This document shows, one piece after another, positions 1 to 7,620 of a DNA stretch of 46,484 nt. A model generated the notes under the pieces. That model was not told where the DNA came from. It ran no database searches and worked only from the letters and a program-made list of their open reading frames with translations. The position numbers and the translations under genes are program-made. The stretch is from Mogibacterium sp. (GTDB lineage Bacteria > Bacillota > Clostridia > Peptostreptococcales > Anaerovoracaceae): assembly GCA_017432075.1 (NCBI GenBank), contig JAFRJV010000059.1, positions 1-46,484 on the forward strand. Direction: 5' to 3'. Every line of letters begins with the position of its first letter. Position 1 is the first letter of the stretch.

Positions 1-1
1 A

Positions 2-64
2 ATTTATTTGAAATGTGTGCTAGGCGAGGATGGGTTATATGGGGGCGGATTTGAAGGCGAGTAA
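2..64 (+). CDS. possible C-terminal tail of a protein cut by the window edge
   Basis: An open frame enters from the left edge and stops with TAA at 62-64, coding for about 20 residues that end in Gly-Gly-Gly-Phe-Glu-Gly-Glu. Nothing can be recognised in so short a piece, and another frame is also open until 54. It would converge on the D-serine ammonia-lyase gene, with the terminator at 77-113 between them. This is only a possible gene end; it could equally be non-coding. Confidence 0.25.
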   Translation: MYLKCVLGEDGLYGGGFEGE

Positions 65-72
65 TTAGTGCG

Positions 73-113
73 AAAAAAATACCCCCGCATCGTTTTATGA
101 TGCGAGAGTATTT
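73..113 (-). terminator. rho-independent terminator after D-serine ammonia-lyase
   Basis: Arms 86-91 and 99-104 pair perfectly (CGCATC/GATGCG), and the outer arms 77-82 and 108-113 extend the stem. On the minus strand the stem is followed by a run of seven T (positions 79-73). It lies about 50 bases past the stop of the gene ending at 164, so it ends that minus-strand operon. Confidence 0.75.
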
Positions 114-163
114 GTTGGTCATCTTAACTTAATGACATTGGGAATTGTTCCCGGGGATCTTTT

Positions 164-1513
164 TTATTCCATGTAAGTGTTCATGTATTTGTCCCAGATC
201 TCATCCGGTACGAGTCGTCCGCCGGTCGCCCAGCAGACCTGTGTGGCGTTAGCCAGCTTCTCCGGAGTAAGTCCGTGCTTTTCAAGATATGCCTTGCCGG
301 CATCGAGCTTCATTATGTTGAGCGGACCTATGAACGCTGCGCAGCTCGACGGCTCGATGAAGATGTCCTCTGTCTTCTTCAGCATCCTCATGTAGTCGAA
401 GAGGATCGCATCGCGAACCGTGAAGTCTCCGGACAGAAGATTGCGGCAGATCCTTGTGACCAGTCCCGATGGGCTGGCGCAGGCAAGACCGTCTGCAGCT
501 GACATTCCTGTAAGTCCGAAGTCGCTTACATTCACCTCGTTGAACCTGTCGGAAGCCATTCCCAGAAGAACCGAAGGGAACAGCGTAGGCTCGCAGAAGA
601 AGATGTGTACATCATCCTTGAAGAGACGCTTGAATCCGTAGCAGACTCCGCCCGGAGCTCCGCCTACCCCGCAAGGTACGTATATGATCATCGGATGATC
701 CTTATCGACGGTAACGCCCTTTTCCTCGAGCTGCTTCTTCATTCTGCCCGCGGCCACCGCATATCCGAGGAAGAGCGGCAGCGAGTACTCATCATCTACG
801 AAGTAACTCGTAGGGTCGAGATCCGAAAGCCGGCGGCCCTCGCTCACGGCCTTGGAGTAGTCCTCTTCATATTCGATCACATCGACGCCCTTGCTGCGGA
901 GCATGTCCTTCTTCCACTGCCTTGCGTCAGCCGACATATGCACCTTTACCTTGAATCCGAGGAAGGCGCTCATGATGCCGATCGACAGTCCCAGGTTTCC
1001 GGTCGAGCCGACCTGCACGGTGTGCTTGCCGAAAAACTCCTTCATGTCGTCATCGGCGAATCTCTCGTAATTGTCATCTTCGGTGATGAGCCCTGCCTCG
1101 AGAGCGAGATCCTCCGCGTGCTTCAGCACCTCGTAGATACCTCCCCTGGCCTTTACCGATCCCGCGATAGGAAGGTGGCTGTCCATCTTGAGCATGAACC
1201 TTCCCGGTATCTCAGCATCGTACTTCTCCTCGAGAGCCTTCTTCATCTCAGGGATGTCGGCAAGCGGCGATTCGATCAGTCCGTCGTCTTCCGCTGTCTC
1301 AGGGAAGCACTTCTTTATATACGGAGCGAATTTGTGGAGCCTTCTCTCGGTGTCTTCGATGTCTTCATCGGTCACTACCAGCTGGCAAAGTGCATCCGTC
1401 ATCTCAAACGGGAGCAGCTTGTCATTGATCCAAAGTGTCTCGGTCTGTTCAGCTATGTCCCTGAAGACCTGATCCCTTTCGATCATCTCTTTTGCGTATT
1501 CCTTGATGCTCAT
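164..1513 (-). CDS. dsdA: D-serine ammonia-lyase (D-serine dehydratase)
   Basis: PLP enzyme of 449 residues that converts D-serine to pyruvate and ammonia in the cytoplasm; the length fits DsdA. The Schiff-base lysine is K121 in the motif GSVKARGG, and the phosphate-binding loop is the Ser-Thr-Gly-Asn-Leu-Gly stretch at 170-175. A glycine-rich loop (PCGVGGAPGG) lies further on. The start is supported by AGGAGG just upstream. It is the last gene of a minus-strand group (aconitase X, esterase, dsdA) and is followed by a terminator. No DsdC-type regulator or DsdX permease is nearby, so its control appears tied to the operon. Family assignment is firm. Use of D-serine rather than D-threonine or a related amino acid is from the family only. 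Confidence 0.93.
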   Translation of the reverse strand: MSIKEYAKEMIERDQVFRDIAEQTETLWINDKLLPFEMTDALCQLVVTDEDIEDTERRLHKFAPYIKKCFPETAEDDGLIESPLADIPEMKKALEEKYDAEIPGRFMLKMDSHLPIAGSVKARGGIYEVLKHAEDLALEAGLITEDDNYERFADDDMKEFFGKHTVQVGSTGNLGLSIGIMSAFLGFKVKVHMSADARQWKKDMLRSKGVDVIEYEEDYSKAVSEGRRLSDLDPTSYFVDDEYSLPLFLGYAVAAGRMKKQLEEKGVTVDKDHPMIIYVPCGVGGAPGGVCYGFKRLFKDDVHIFFCEPTLFPSVLLGMASDRFNEVNVSDFGLTGMSAADGLACASPSGLVTRICRNLLSGDFTVRDAILFDYMRMLKKTEDIFIEPSSCAAFIGPLNIMKLDAGKAYLEKHGLTPEKLANATQVCWATGGRLVPDEIWDKYMNTYME

Positions 1514-1526
1514 ACCGCATCCTCCT

Positions 1527-2858
1527 TTACATCGGTCCTTTATCTCTCGCGAAAGTATGATCCAGCTTTCTGCGGATCGCTATCGGCGATATCTTATGTG
1601 TCGATCCGTCGCTGAAATGTCTGAAAGATCTGTTCAGCCGGCTTACAGGCGGCCAGTACGGCAGTCCTCCGCCGTTCGGGTTCTGGAAGTGCACGAAGTT
1701 TGCGACATAATGGACCATCTCGTCCTTCAGATCATAGTCGATCTGTTCGAACGGGCGCCAGCACTTATCCATATTGCCGAACATGTACCAGAGGTCCGAT
1801 CCGTGGAAAGCCTTGAAGCTCTTACCCGGAAGGTGCCTGTCAAACAGGTAGCCATAGACCGGGGATTTACCGTGCCTCACATGCTTCATCGCCCAGCCGA
1901 TCGCCATGTCATAAATGATATACGGCATGAAGTCCTGCGAAGTGACTCCGATGATCATCGGCACATCGAGATATTCCCTTTTGCGGATGACCCTCTGCGG
2001 GAGGTCAGGTATCACCTTTCCGTCTATACCCGGCTGTACAGCCTGGATACTCCAGTTCTCCCTCGACTCATCATACCATGCTTCCCAGATGACTTCAGGC
2101 GGAAGTTTCTTGAACTCTTCGGTCGTCTCCACTCCCGCGCGTCTGCGGACACCTTCCCAGAAAGGCAGTGACTTTTCTTTTGTCCACGGTTTTGTAATAA
2201 GCGGAACTGCTCCGGCACCGGACATCAGCACCGCGCCTTTTACTATCCACTTGAGATCCTGTGTATACATCAGGTTCATTATGGACATGGCGCCTGCGGA
2301 CTGCCCCATTATGGTGATCTTATCCGGATCACCGCCGAAGTCGGCAATGTGATCGTAGATCCATCTGAGTCCGAAGACCATATCCTTCAGTCCGTAGTTG
2401 CCTGATTCGTACAGTGAGAATACATTCAGTCTGTATCCGAGTGACACGAACACAATATTGTGTTTTGCATATTCGGTGCAGGTCCCGTAAGGGAGCTCTC
2501 CGACAGTACCCGTCTCGAATCCCCCGCCGTGGATGAATACCAGGACCGGATCCTTCTCCGCGTTCTCCCTTGCGATTATATTCATCGTCATCGGAGATTC
2601 GGCGAACTTAAACTCCTGATCATTGCGGAATTCCTTATGATAAAACGCGTCCGGACCGGTCGACTCATCTCTGTATGTAAGATACTGGTAACAGTCGGTC
2701 TCGATCTCCGTAGCATCAAACACATCCCATTCCGGATATGGCTTCGGCTCTTCAAAACGCTCTGTCACAGCATACGGGATGCCCCTGTACATGCAGACCC
2801 CCTTGTCCACCGTTCCTATGACTTTCCCAAGACCCGTCTCTATCTCTATTCTGTTCAT
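1527..2858 (-). CDS. type-B carboxylesterase
   Basis: An alpha/beta-hydrolase of 443 residues in the carboxylesterase/para-nitrobenzyl esterase family. The oxyanion-hole motif HGGG is at 110-113 and the nucleophile elbow GQSAGA has Ser187. No signal peptide is evident, so a cytoplasmic ester hydrolase is likely. It lies 11 bases after the small subunit of aconitase X and 13 bases before dsdA, in the same minus-strand operon. That suggests it frees a hydroxy-acid or amino-acid ester, amide or lactone for the dehydratases beside it. The real substrate cannot be read from the sequence. It is about 50-100 residues shorter than many family members but keeps the core motifs. Confidence 0.85.
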   Translation of the reverse strand: MNRIEIETGLGKVIGTVDKGVCMYRGIPYAVTERFEEPKPYPEWDVFDATEIETDCYQYLTYRDESTGPDAFYHKEFRNDQEFKFAESPMTMNIIARENAEKDPVLVFIHGGGFETGTVGELPYGTCTEYAKHNIVFVSLGYRLNVFSLYESGNYGLKDMVFGLRWIYDHIADFGGDPDKITIMGQSAGAMSIMNLMYTQDLKWIVKGAVLMSGAGAVPLITKPWTKEKSLPFWEGVRRRAGVETTEEFKKLPPEVIWEAWYDESRENWSIQAVQPGIDGKVIPDLPQRVIRKREYLDVPMIIGVTSQDFMPYIIYDMAIGWAMKHVRHGKSPVYGYLFDRHLPGKSFKAFHGSDLWYMFGNMDKCWRPFEQIDYDLKDEMVHYVANFVHFQNPNGGGLPYWPPVSRLNRSFRHFSDGSTHKISPIAIRRKLDHTFARDKGPM

Positions 2859-2869
2859 TTTATTCCGGT

Positions 2870-3328
2870 CTAGAATGGATCGCTGACTAATACCTTCCCG
2901 TCTTCCTGAATGATTATGTTCATGCCGTCCTTGACGTATTCGAGGAACTCGTCACCAAGTGAATCAACTACCGGCATCTTTGCTTCAGGAGCATCCAGCC
3001 ATACATCGGCCAGAACAGCTCCGGCAGCCGCAAGTGAATCGATAGGGTTCGAGAACAGCATTGCTGCAGGCTGGCGTCCCATGGAGCACGCGCAGTAAAG
3101 CACAAGTCCGCCTGTCGTGGAACCGATAGTCTGAGGCAGGCAGAGTGCCTTCCCGGCCATCTGCTTGCCGTAGAGGTCCGGATTGTTCTGGTCGCCGCAT
3201 GTCGCCTTTTTATCGCCGAACTGCAGTGCTTTCTGGAAGGAAGCGAGTGTGTTAAGACCGCCGTGTGATACTAGCGCTTCGGCAGATACTCTGCCCGGAG
3301 CGACTACACGTCCCTGGAATGTCTTCAT
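2870..3328 (-). CDS. aconitase X small (swivel) subunit, DUF126
   Basis: A protein of 152 residues matching the DUF126 swivel domain, the small partner of the DUF521 large subunit encoded immediately upstream (2-base gap). The family motif around residues 69-76 (a Gly-Ser-Thr-Thr-Gly-Gly stretch) is present. In two-subunit aconitase X enzymes this domain closes over the Fe-S active site. Its ribosome site AGGAGG lies inside the end of the large-subunit gene, which fits coupled translation of a 1:1 complex. Known family activities are cis-3-hydroxy-L-proline dehydratase in bacteria and phosphomevalonate dehydratase in archaea. The neighbours favour an amino-acid role. Confidence 0.88.
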   Translation of the reverse strand: MKTFQGRVVAPGRVSAEALVSHGGLNTLASFQKALQFGDKKATCGDQNNPDLYGKQMAGKALCLPQTIGSTTGGLVLYCACSMGRQPAAMLFSNPIDSLAAAGAVLADVWLDAPEAKMPVVDSLGDEFLEYVKDGMNIIIQEDGKVLVSDPF

Positions 3329-3330
3329 GT

Positions 3331-4626
3331 CTATTTGCCTCCTTTCCTGTTGCGTGTGATCTGCTCTGCGATCTCATCATCCGTATAGAAGCGTGCCGAT
3401 GTGTACGTTCTGAGCTTGTTGCTGGATGTTATTACCGGCATCTTCTCGCTCAGCGGATTGTTCATGTACATGAGCGGGCAGATATACGATGTGATGACTC
3501 CGGTAGCCTTGAGCCTGTCGGCATATTCCGTCTTTCCGAACGCTTCGAGAACATCAGGAGCAGCGGTAAAGACTGTCGGTACCGAAACCCTGGATGCGCC
3601 GCTCTTTGCGAGTCCGGCCTCCACCTTTTCAGTCCAGTCCTTAAGCTGCTGCAGACTCATGTGAGGGCAGCCCATGAAGCAGAGCTTTGGTTCAGCATCC
3701 TTGTTCTTCCATATCACAGGATATTCCCTGTAGACTCTTTCGAGTTCTTCGTCATCGACTACGTAGACCTTAGCGCCTTCTTTTATGAGCGACTCACCGT
3801 ACTTTGCAGCTTCAGGAGTCAGCTTGTCAATGTGATAGAGTCCGACTGCACCGTTCGAAGCGGTTGCAGCACCGAAGTCCTTCAGATAAGTGCATGCCTC
3901 GTCGTCGAGCTCCGTGCCGAGCCATTTATCGAGCCCCTTTACATACGGAACATCTTCCATGACCTTCATGCCGATGGCGGATCCGAGCAGTTGAGCTTCA
4001 GGCTTTTTGGTCGTCTTTATCTCTACGATCCAGTCAGCCTTGCGGCCCTCGTCTGTAAGAAGACCGAATTTCGGCACGTATCCGATCACCGAACCCATGA
4101 GGTCGATAATACCGGAGTTGCGGTTGCACCTTGCACCGAGCACCGAGTTAGCATATACGACAGCCGATGACTCAGACCAGCTGAGCACTTCACCGAAGCC
4201 CGGCTTGTTGCCTACTTCGTCCATGTAACACGTACATGTGAAGGCGTTGTCCGAGAGTAAGCCGAGATCTGCCAGCTGTTTCTCGTAGTCCTTCTGCCTG
4301 CTGTACATGAACAGTTTGAATACGACATCCTGCGCAAAGTTGCTCGGAACGTTCTTGTCGAGCGGCTTAGGGTCTACCGTGAACTTCTGTCCCGACGGAG
4401 CACCTGCTTCGAGCAGCTTGTCCATGAGATCATATACCGGTCCGAGAGCCTTGAGTCCGAACGAGGTAACGAGGTGGTTGTACTTGCTGCTGATAGGCAC
4501 CATCTCGGTCGCGCCGAAGAGCTCGCCGTATCTTACAAGTGACTCCATCACCTTCGCGAGAGTCTCGCCCTTTGAGCCTTCGAGTATCGCTCTCTGCTCA
4601 TCGGTCAGTTTTACTTTATAATCCAA
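3331..4626 (-). CDS. aconitase X catalytic subunit, DUF521 (putative cis-3-hydroxyproline dehydratase)
   Basis: A 431-residue member of the aconitase X large-subunit family (DUF521). Cysteines in the three expected neighbourhoods could bind an Fe-S cluster: GARCNRN, FMGCPH, and the YICP segment near the C-terminus. The family dehydrates small hydroxylated acids: cis-3-hydroxy-L-proline in characterised bacterial members, mevalonate 5-phosphate in archaea. The start codon is TTG at 4626-4624, nine bases after AAGGAG; the only nearby ATG in the leader runs into a stop at once. Neighbours are the DUF126 partner, an esterase and D-serine ammonia-lyase, with HypD a few kb away. I favour an amino-acid or imino-acid dehydratase. 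The exact substrate is inferred, not shown. Confidence 0.88.
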   Translation of the reverse strand: MDYKVKLTDEQRAILEGSKGETLAKVMESLVRYGELFGATEMVPISSKYNHLVTSFGLKALGPVYDLMDKLLEAGAPSGQKFTVDPKPLDKNVPSNFAQDVVFKLFMYSRQKDYEKQLADLGLLSDNAFTCTCYMDEVGNKPGFGEVLSWSESSAVVYANSVLGARCNRNSGIIDLMGSVIGYVPKFGLLTDEGRKADWIVEIKTTKKPEAQLLGSAIGMKVMEDVPYVKGLDKWLGTELDDEACTYLKDFGAATASNGAVGLYHIDKLTPEAAKYGESLIKEGAKVYVVDDEELERVYREYPVIWKNKDAEPKLCFMGCPHMSLQQLKDWTEKVEAGLAKSGASRVSVPTVFTAAPDVLEAFGKTEYADRLKATGVITSYICPLMYMNNPLSEKMPVITSSNKLRTYTSARFYTDDEIAEQITRNRKGGK

Positions 4627-4677
4627 CTATCCCATCTCCTTTCCTTATATTTCTATATCTGCATCTTCACTGATATT

Positions 4678-4700
4678 TTAACACACTGAAGTGTTGTTAA
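4678..4700. promoter_or_regulatory. imperfect palindrome, possible operator upstream of aconitase X
   Basis: The 23-base stretch has TTAACA...TGTTAA-like ends and an ACACT/AGTGT core, with one extra base in one arm. It is between the dipeptidase stop (4705) and the aconitase X start (4626). There is no T-run after it on the minus strand, so it does not look like a terminator. An operator or a weak mRNA hairpin is possible. Confidence 0.35.
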
Positions 4701-4704
4701 CCTT

Positions 4705-6165
4705 TTAATTGTCAGCCAGTTTCGAATTGTTCTTCATGCGTACGCTCGAGGTGTCGAGAATGCGGCCGAGAGTCTTTGTGGTCTCTTCCTTTGCGGCTTC
4801 ACATATCTTCTTATTGGCTTCTGCGGCCAGCGAATAGTCACCCGTCTCAGCCATTTTTTTATCATATTCTATGATGAGCCTGCGTGCGCGGATGTTGACG
4901 GCATCCTGATAGCGCTCGATGTTCTGTATACAGTGATCGTAGTTCTTATCAGCCATGGCTCCGATGAGTCTTGATGCCCAGAACAGGTTCTCTGTCGAAA
5001 CATCAAGCGTCACTTTGCTCAGGTAGTCAGGGATCGACGGTACGCTTGTATACAGCGGCACCCAGCACGAGAATGTGGTGCATCCGTAGCATATCCACTG
5101 GAGACCTCTGGTTTCAGCAGGCATCCCGTTTCTGATCTGCGTTATATGAGTAACACCGGTGCGGTTTATGCCTATAGGGCGGTACTTCCCGCTCAGACCG
5201 ATCTCGTGTTTGCCGTAAGGATCGTAAGGTGTACCCTGGAAGTGTGCCGACAGCAGATACTGTACGTCTTCGACAGTGACCTTTCTGTCAGGTACCAGCG
5301 ACCACGGAATATCGTCGCTCTCCAGTCCGAACTCGGCATCAGGGCCGTCCCAACTGTGTGACTTCGGAGCGAGATAGCGTCCGATGAACCAGGCTCTCGG
5401 AGTATTGTAGACATGATCCATATCGCGGCGCGATCCGAATATCTTTCGCGGATCGAACTCTCCGTTCTGATTGCAATCGAGGTTATTATCGCGGATGAAC
5501 TCCCTGAGGTCAGCCGAGCACATGTGAGACTCCTGCTTTCCGAACGCATCATCCAGATCGAAATTGTCGGTACTGAACTGGTTCGGATTGATCACGACTC
5601 TGTCTTCAGGGATCTTTGTCGCGATCCAGTGATGTCCGCCTATGGTATCCATCCACCAGACTTCGTTTTCATCATTGAAGGCGATACCGTTCGATTCGTA
5701 TGTCCCGTACTCCTCGATCAGTGACGCAAGCCTTTCTACACCTTCTCTCGCGCTGTGTATATACGGCAGTACCAGCACCACTATATCCTCTTCACCGATG
5801 CCTCCCGGGACTTCCCTTTTGCGGCCCTTTGCCGGCTGGTATTCCACAAGCGGATCTGCCGACAGAACGAGAGGATTTGAAGTGAGCGTTTCAGTCGCGG
5901 ACATTCCCACGCCTGCCGCGTTGATGCCCGTCGCAGCCCATATCCCGTGTTCAGGATCCACGCTCGGACATGCTGTGTATCTCATCGGATCGTCCGGCAG
6001 CTGTATCTCTAAATGCGAGATCTTGCTCTTATACTTTTTCGGTTGTTTTTTCGGCCCGACTACTATGGTCTTCTTTACGTCGAAGTGACCATCGTCAGTC
6101 CTTGAAATCATTGTTGAATTATCATTACTAGCCCTTTTCCCTACCAATACAGTAGTACACGACAT
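4705..6165 (-). CDS. C69-family dipeptidase
   Basis: An N-terminal-nucleophile hydrolase of the PepD/C69 family, about 486 residues with the start used here. I place the start at 6165 because AGGAGG lies nine bases upstream and the protein then begins Met-Ser-Cys-Thr-Thr. This puts the expected catalytic cysteine at residue 3, near the terminus exposed by processing. The next stretch (Lys-Arg-Ala-Ser-Asn-Asp-Asn-Ser) is typical of the family, as is the later WWMDT motif. The frame runs open a further 20 codons upstream, but that would bury the nucleophile. Members cleave a broad range of dipeptides. Placement before aconitase X and D-serine ammonia-lyase suggests it feeds amino acids to that operon. 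No lipobox or long signal peptide is seen. Confidence 0.9.
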   Translation of the reverse strand: MSCTTVLVGKRASNDNSTMISRTDDGHFDVKKTIVVGPKKQPKKYKSKISHLEIQLPDDPMRYTACPSVDPEHGIWAATGINAAGVGMSATETLTSNPLVLSADPLVEYQPAKGRKREVPGGIGEEDIVVLVLPYIHSAREGVERLASLIEEYGTYESNGIAFNDENEVWWMDTIGGHHWIATKIPEDRVVINPNQFSTDNFDLDDAFGKQESHMCSADLREFIRDNNLDCNQNGEFDPRKIFGSRRDMDHVYNTPRAWFIGRYLAPKSHSWDGPDAEFGLESDDIPWSLVPDRKVTVEDVQYLLSAHFQGTPYDPYGKHEIGLSGKYRPIGINRTGVTHITQIRNGMPAETRGLQWICYGCTTFSCWVPLYTSVPSIPDYLSKVTLDVSTENLFWASRLIGAMADKNYDHCIQNIERYQDAVNIRARRLIIEYDKKMAETGDYSLAAEANKKICEAAKEETTKTLGRILDTSSVRMKNNSKLADN

Positions 6166-6223
6166 TAACCTATTCCTCCTTAAAAAAACTGTTAAGACAA
6201 ATATATCACAATCACGGACACAC

Positions 6224-6249
6224 AAAAAGGAGCGGGACGCGCCCGCTCC
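6224..6249 (-). terminator. rho-independent terminator after the MFS gene
   Basis: A perfect eight-base stem (GGAGCGGG at 6229-6236 with CCCGCTCC at 6242-6249) and a five-base loop. It is followed on the minus strand by five T (6228-6224). It lies nine bases past the MFS stop and separates that gene from the dipeptidase. Confidence 0.85.
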
Positions 6250-6257
6250 GGCTTCTT

Positions 6258-7517
6258 CTATTGTTCACGATTATAGATCTCCGATATGGCTTTTTTGTTC
6301 CCGCCGATTATTACAAGCGCAAGGGCTGCCTGTATGATCATGGCGATCATGATTATGGTGCGTTCCGGCACCGCTTCGCTCGCGAGACCTGCTATCGCCT
6401 CACCCAAAAGGGCTCCAAGCATGGACATCATGTTGAACGCGCCGTTGAATCGTCCCTTTTTCTCATTCGGCACATAGCTCTGCGTAGCGGATATCCTTAT
6501 CGTGTATGTAGTCACGCCTCCGATACCCACCAGGAAGCACATCGCCATCATGACCGGTACTTTACAGAACAGATAAAAGCCTTCAAACAGTGAGTTGAAT
6601 ATGTACAGAGACAGTGCAATGCTGTATCTTCCTGCAGCCGGGATTTTGGTCTTATAATGTATGCCGCCACCGATAGTGCGGCCAACTACCGCACAGCCCC
6701 AGACCATCATGTAGATATACTCGCCGTTTGAGAAGGTGTTCTTGAAATAAGGCAAAGTTATCACGTTCTCCATCCCGCCCGTGATGAAGATCACCGTGAA
6801 GTAAAGAGTGACCGCCAGCAGGCCCTTTTCTCCTGCCAGATATCTGAAGCCCTCTTTCATGTCGACCAGCATCTGCCTTGTCTTTCCTGCACCCTCGAGC
6901 GCGGTCAGCTTCTGCGTTTCTATATACTCCTCATCAGCGCCTATGCGGGTCTCCATGACCGCTGCTATAAAAAAGCATACTCCGTTCGCAGCCAGTAATG
7001 GCGCTATACCTATGCCTTTGTACAGAAATGCCGATACAGGCACCATTACCATGGAGACCGTATCGAGTATACTTTGTATTGAGTACGCCTTCTGGAAATT
7101 GCCTTCGGTGATCAGAAGCGGATAGAAGCTGTCGTATGCGACCATGTAAATGCTTTCTATCGATCCGACAACAAAGCAGCACAGGGCAAACACGGGGAAC
7201 GAGAACCAACCTGTTGCAAGCACTGCAGCCATAACGATGAAGAGGCCGGCTGATATGAAATCCAGCGTATAGATAGTTTTCTTTCTCGAATACCGGTCAA
7301 GTATCGCGCCTGAAAACAGAGGCATTATTATCTGCGGGATAGTAAACATCGCAAGATAAACGGCGTAAAGCAGCGTCGACTTTGAAATATCGAGCACCAT
7401 AAGACTGGTGGCAAAGCCGCCTATGGCATTGCCAAACATGGAGATCACGGTTCCCACCGTTATTATTGTGAAGTCGCGCGTCCATAAGGACGCATCCGGT
7501 CTCCTGCTGTCTTCCAT
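6258..7517 (-). CDS. major facilitator superfamily transporter
   Basis: A membrane protein of 419 residues with about twelve hydrophobic segments. A motif-A-like loop between helices 2 and 3 reads GAILDRYSRKK. The overall pattern resembles drug-exporter and siderophore-exporter type MFS members. AAGGAGAG precedes the start by about ten bases. It is a single-gene unit: a terminator follows it, and the next gene upstream is divergent (the flavin oxidoreductase at 7621). It could import peptides or amino acids for the neighbouring catabolic genes or export an end product; nothing in the sequence decides this. Confidence 0.85.
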   Translation of the reverse strand: MEDSRRPDASLWTRDFTIITVGTVISMFGNAIGGFATSLMVLDISKSTLLYAVYLAMFTIPQIIMPLFSGAILDRYSRKKTIYTLDFISAGLFIVMAAVLATGWFSFPVFALCCFVVGSIESIYMVAYDSFYPLLITEGNFQKAYSIQSILDTVSMVMVPVSAFLYKGIGIAPLLAANGVCFFIAAVMETRIGADEEYIETQKLTALEGAGKTRQMLVDMKEGFRYLAGEKGLLAVTLYFTVIFITGGMENVITLPYFKNTFSNGEYIYMMVWGCAVVGRTIGGGIHYKTKIPAAGRYSIALSLYIFNSLFEGFYLFCKVPVMMAMCFLVGIGGVTTYTIRISATQSYVPNEKKGRFNGAFNMMSMLGALLGEAIAGLASEAVPERTIIMIAMIIQAALALVIIGGNKKAISEIYNREQ

Positions 7518-7620
7518 CAGTTATAGCTCTCCTTTTTCGCTTTTTTGAGTATAACACACAAGGTTCGGCACAGTATGATAAAATGAATCAGACGATATCC
7601 ATACAGTCAGGAGGCTCGCC

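Noticed and set aside
605-1615. Long plus-strand open frame opposite D-serine ammonia-lyase
   Set aside because: It is a shadow of dsdA, has no family match and no ribosome site, and crosses into the esterase region.
4678-4700. Palindrome as a terminator of the dipeptidase gene
   Set aside because: It lies downstream of the dipeptidase stop but is followed by A-rich, not T-rich, sequence on the minus strand.
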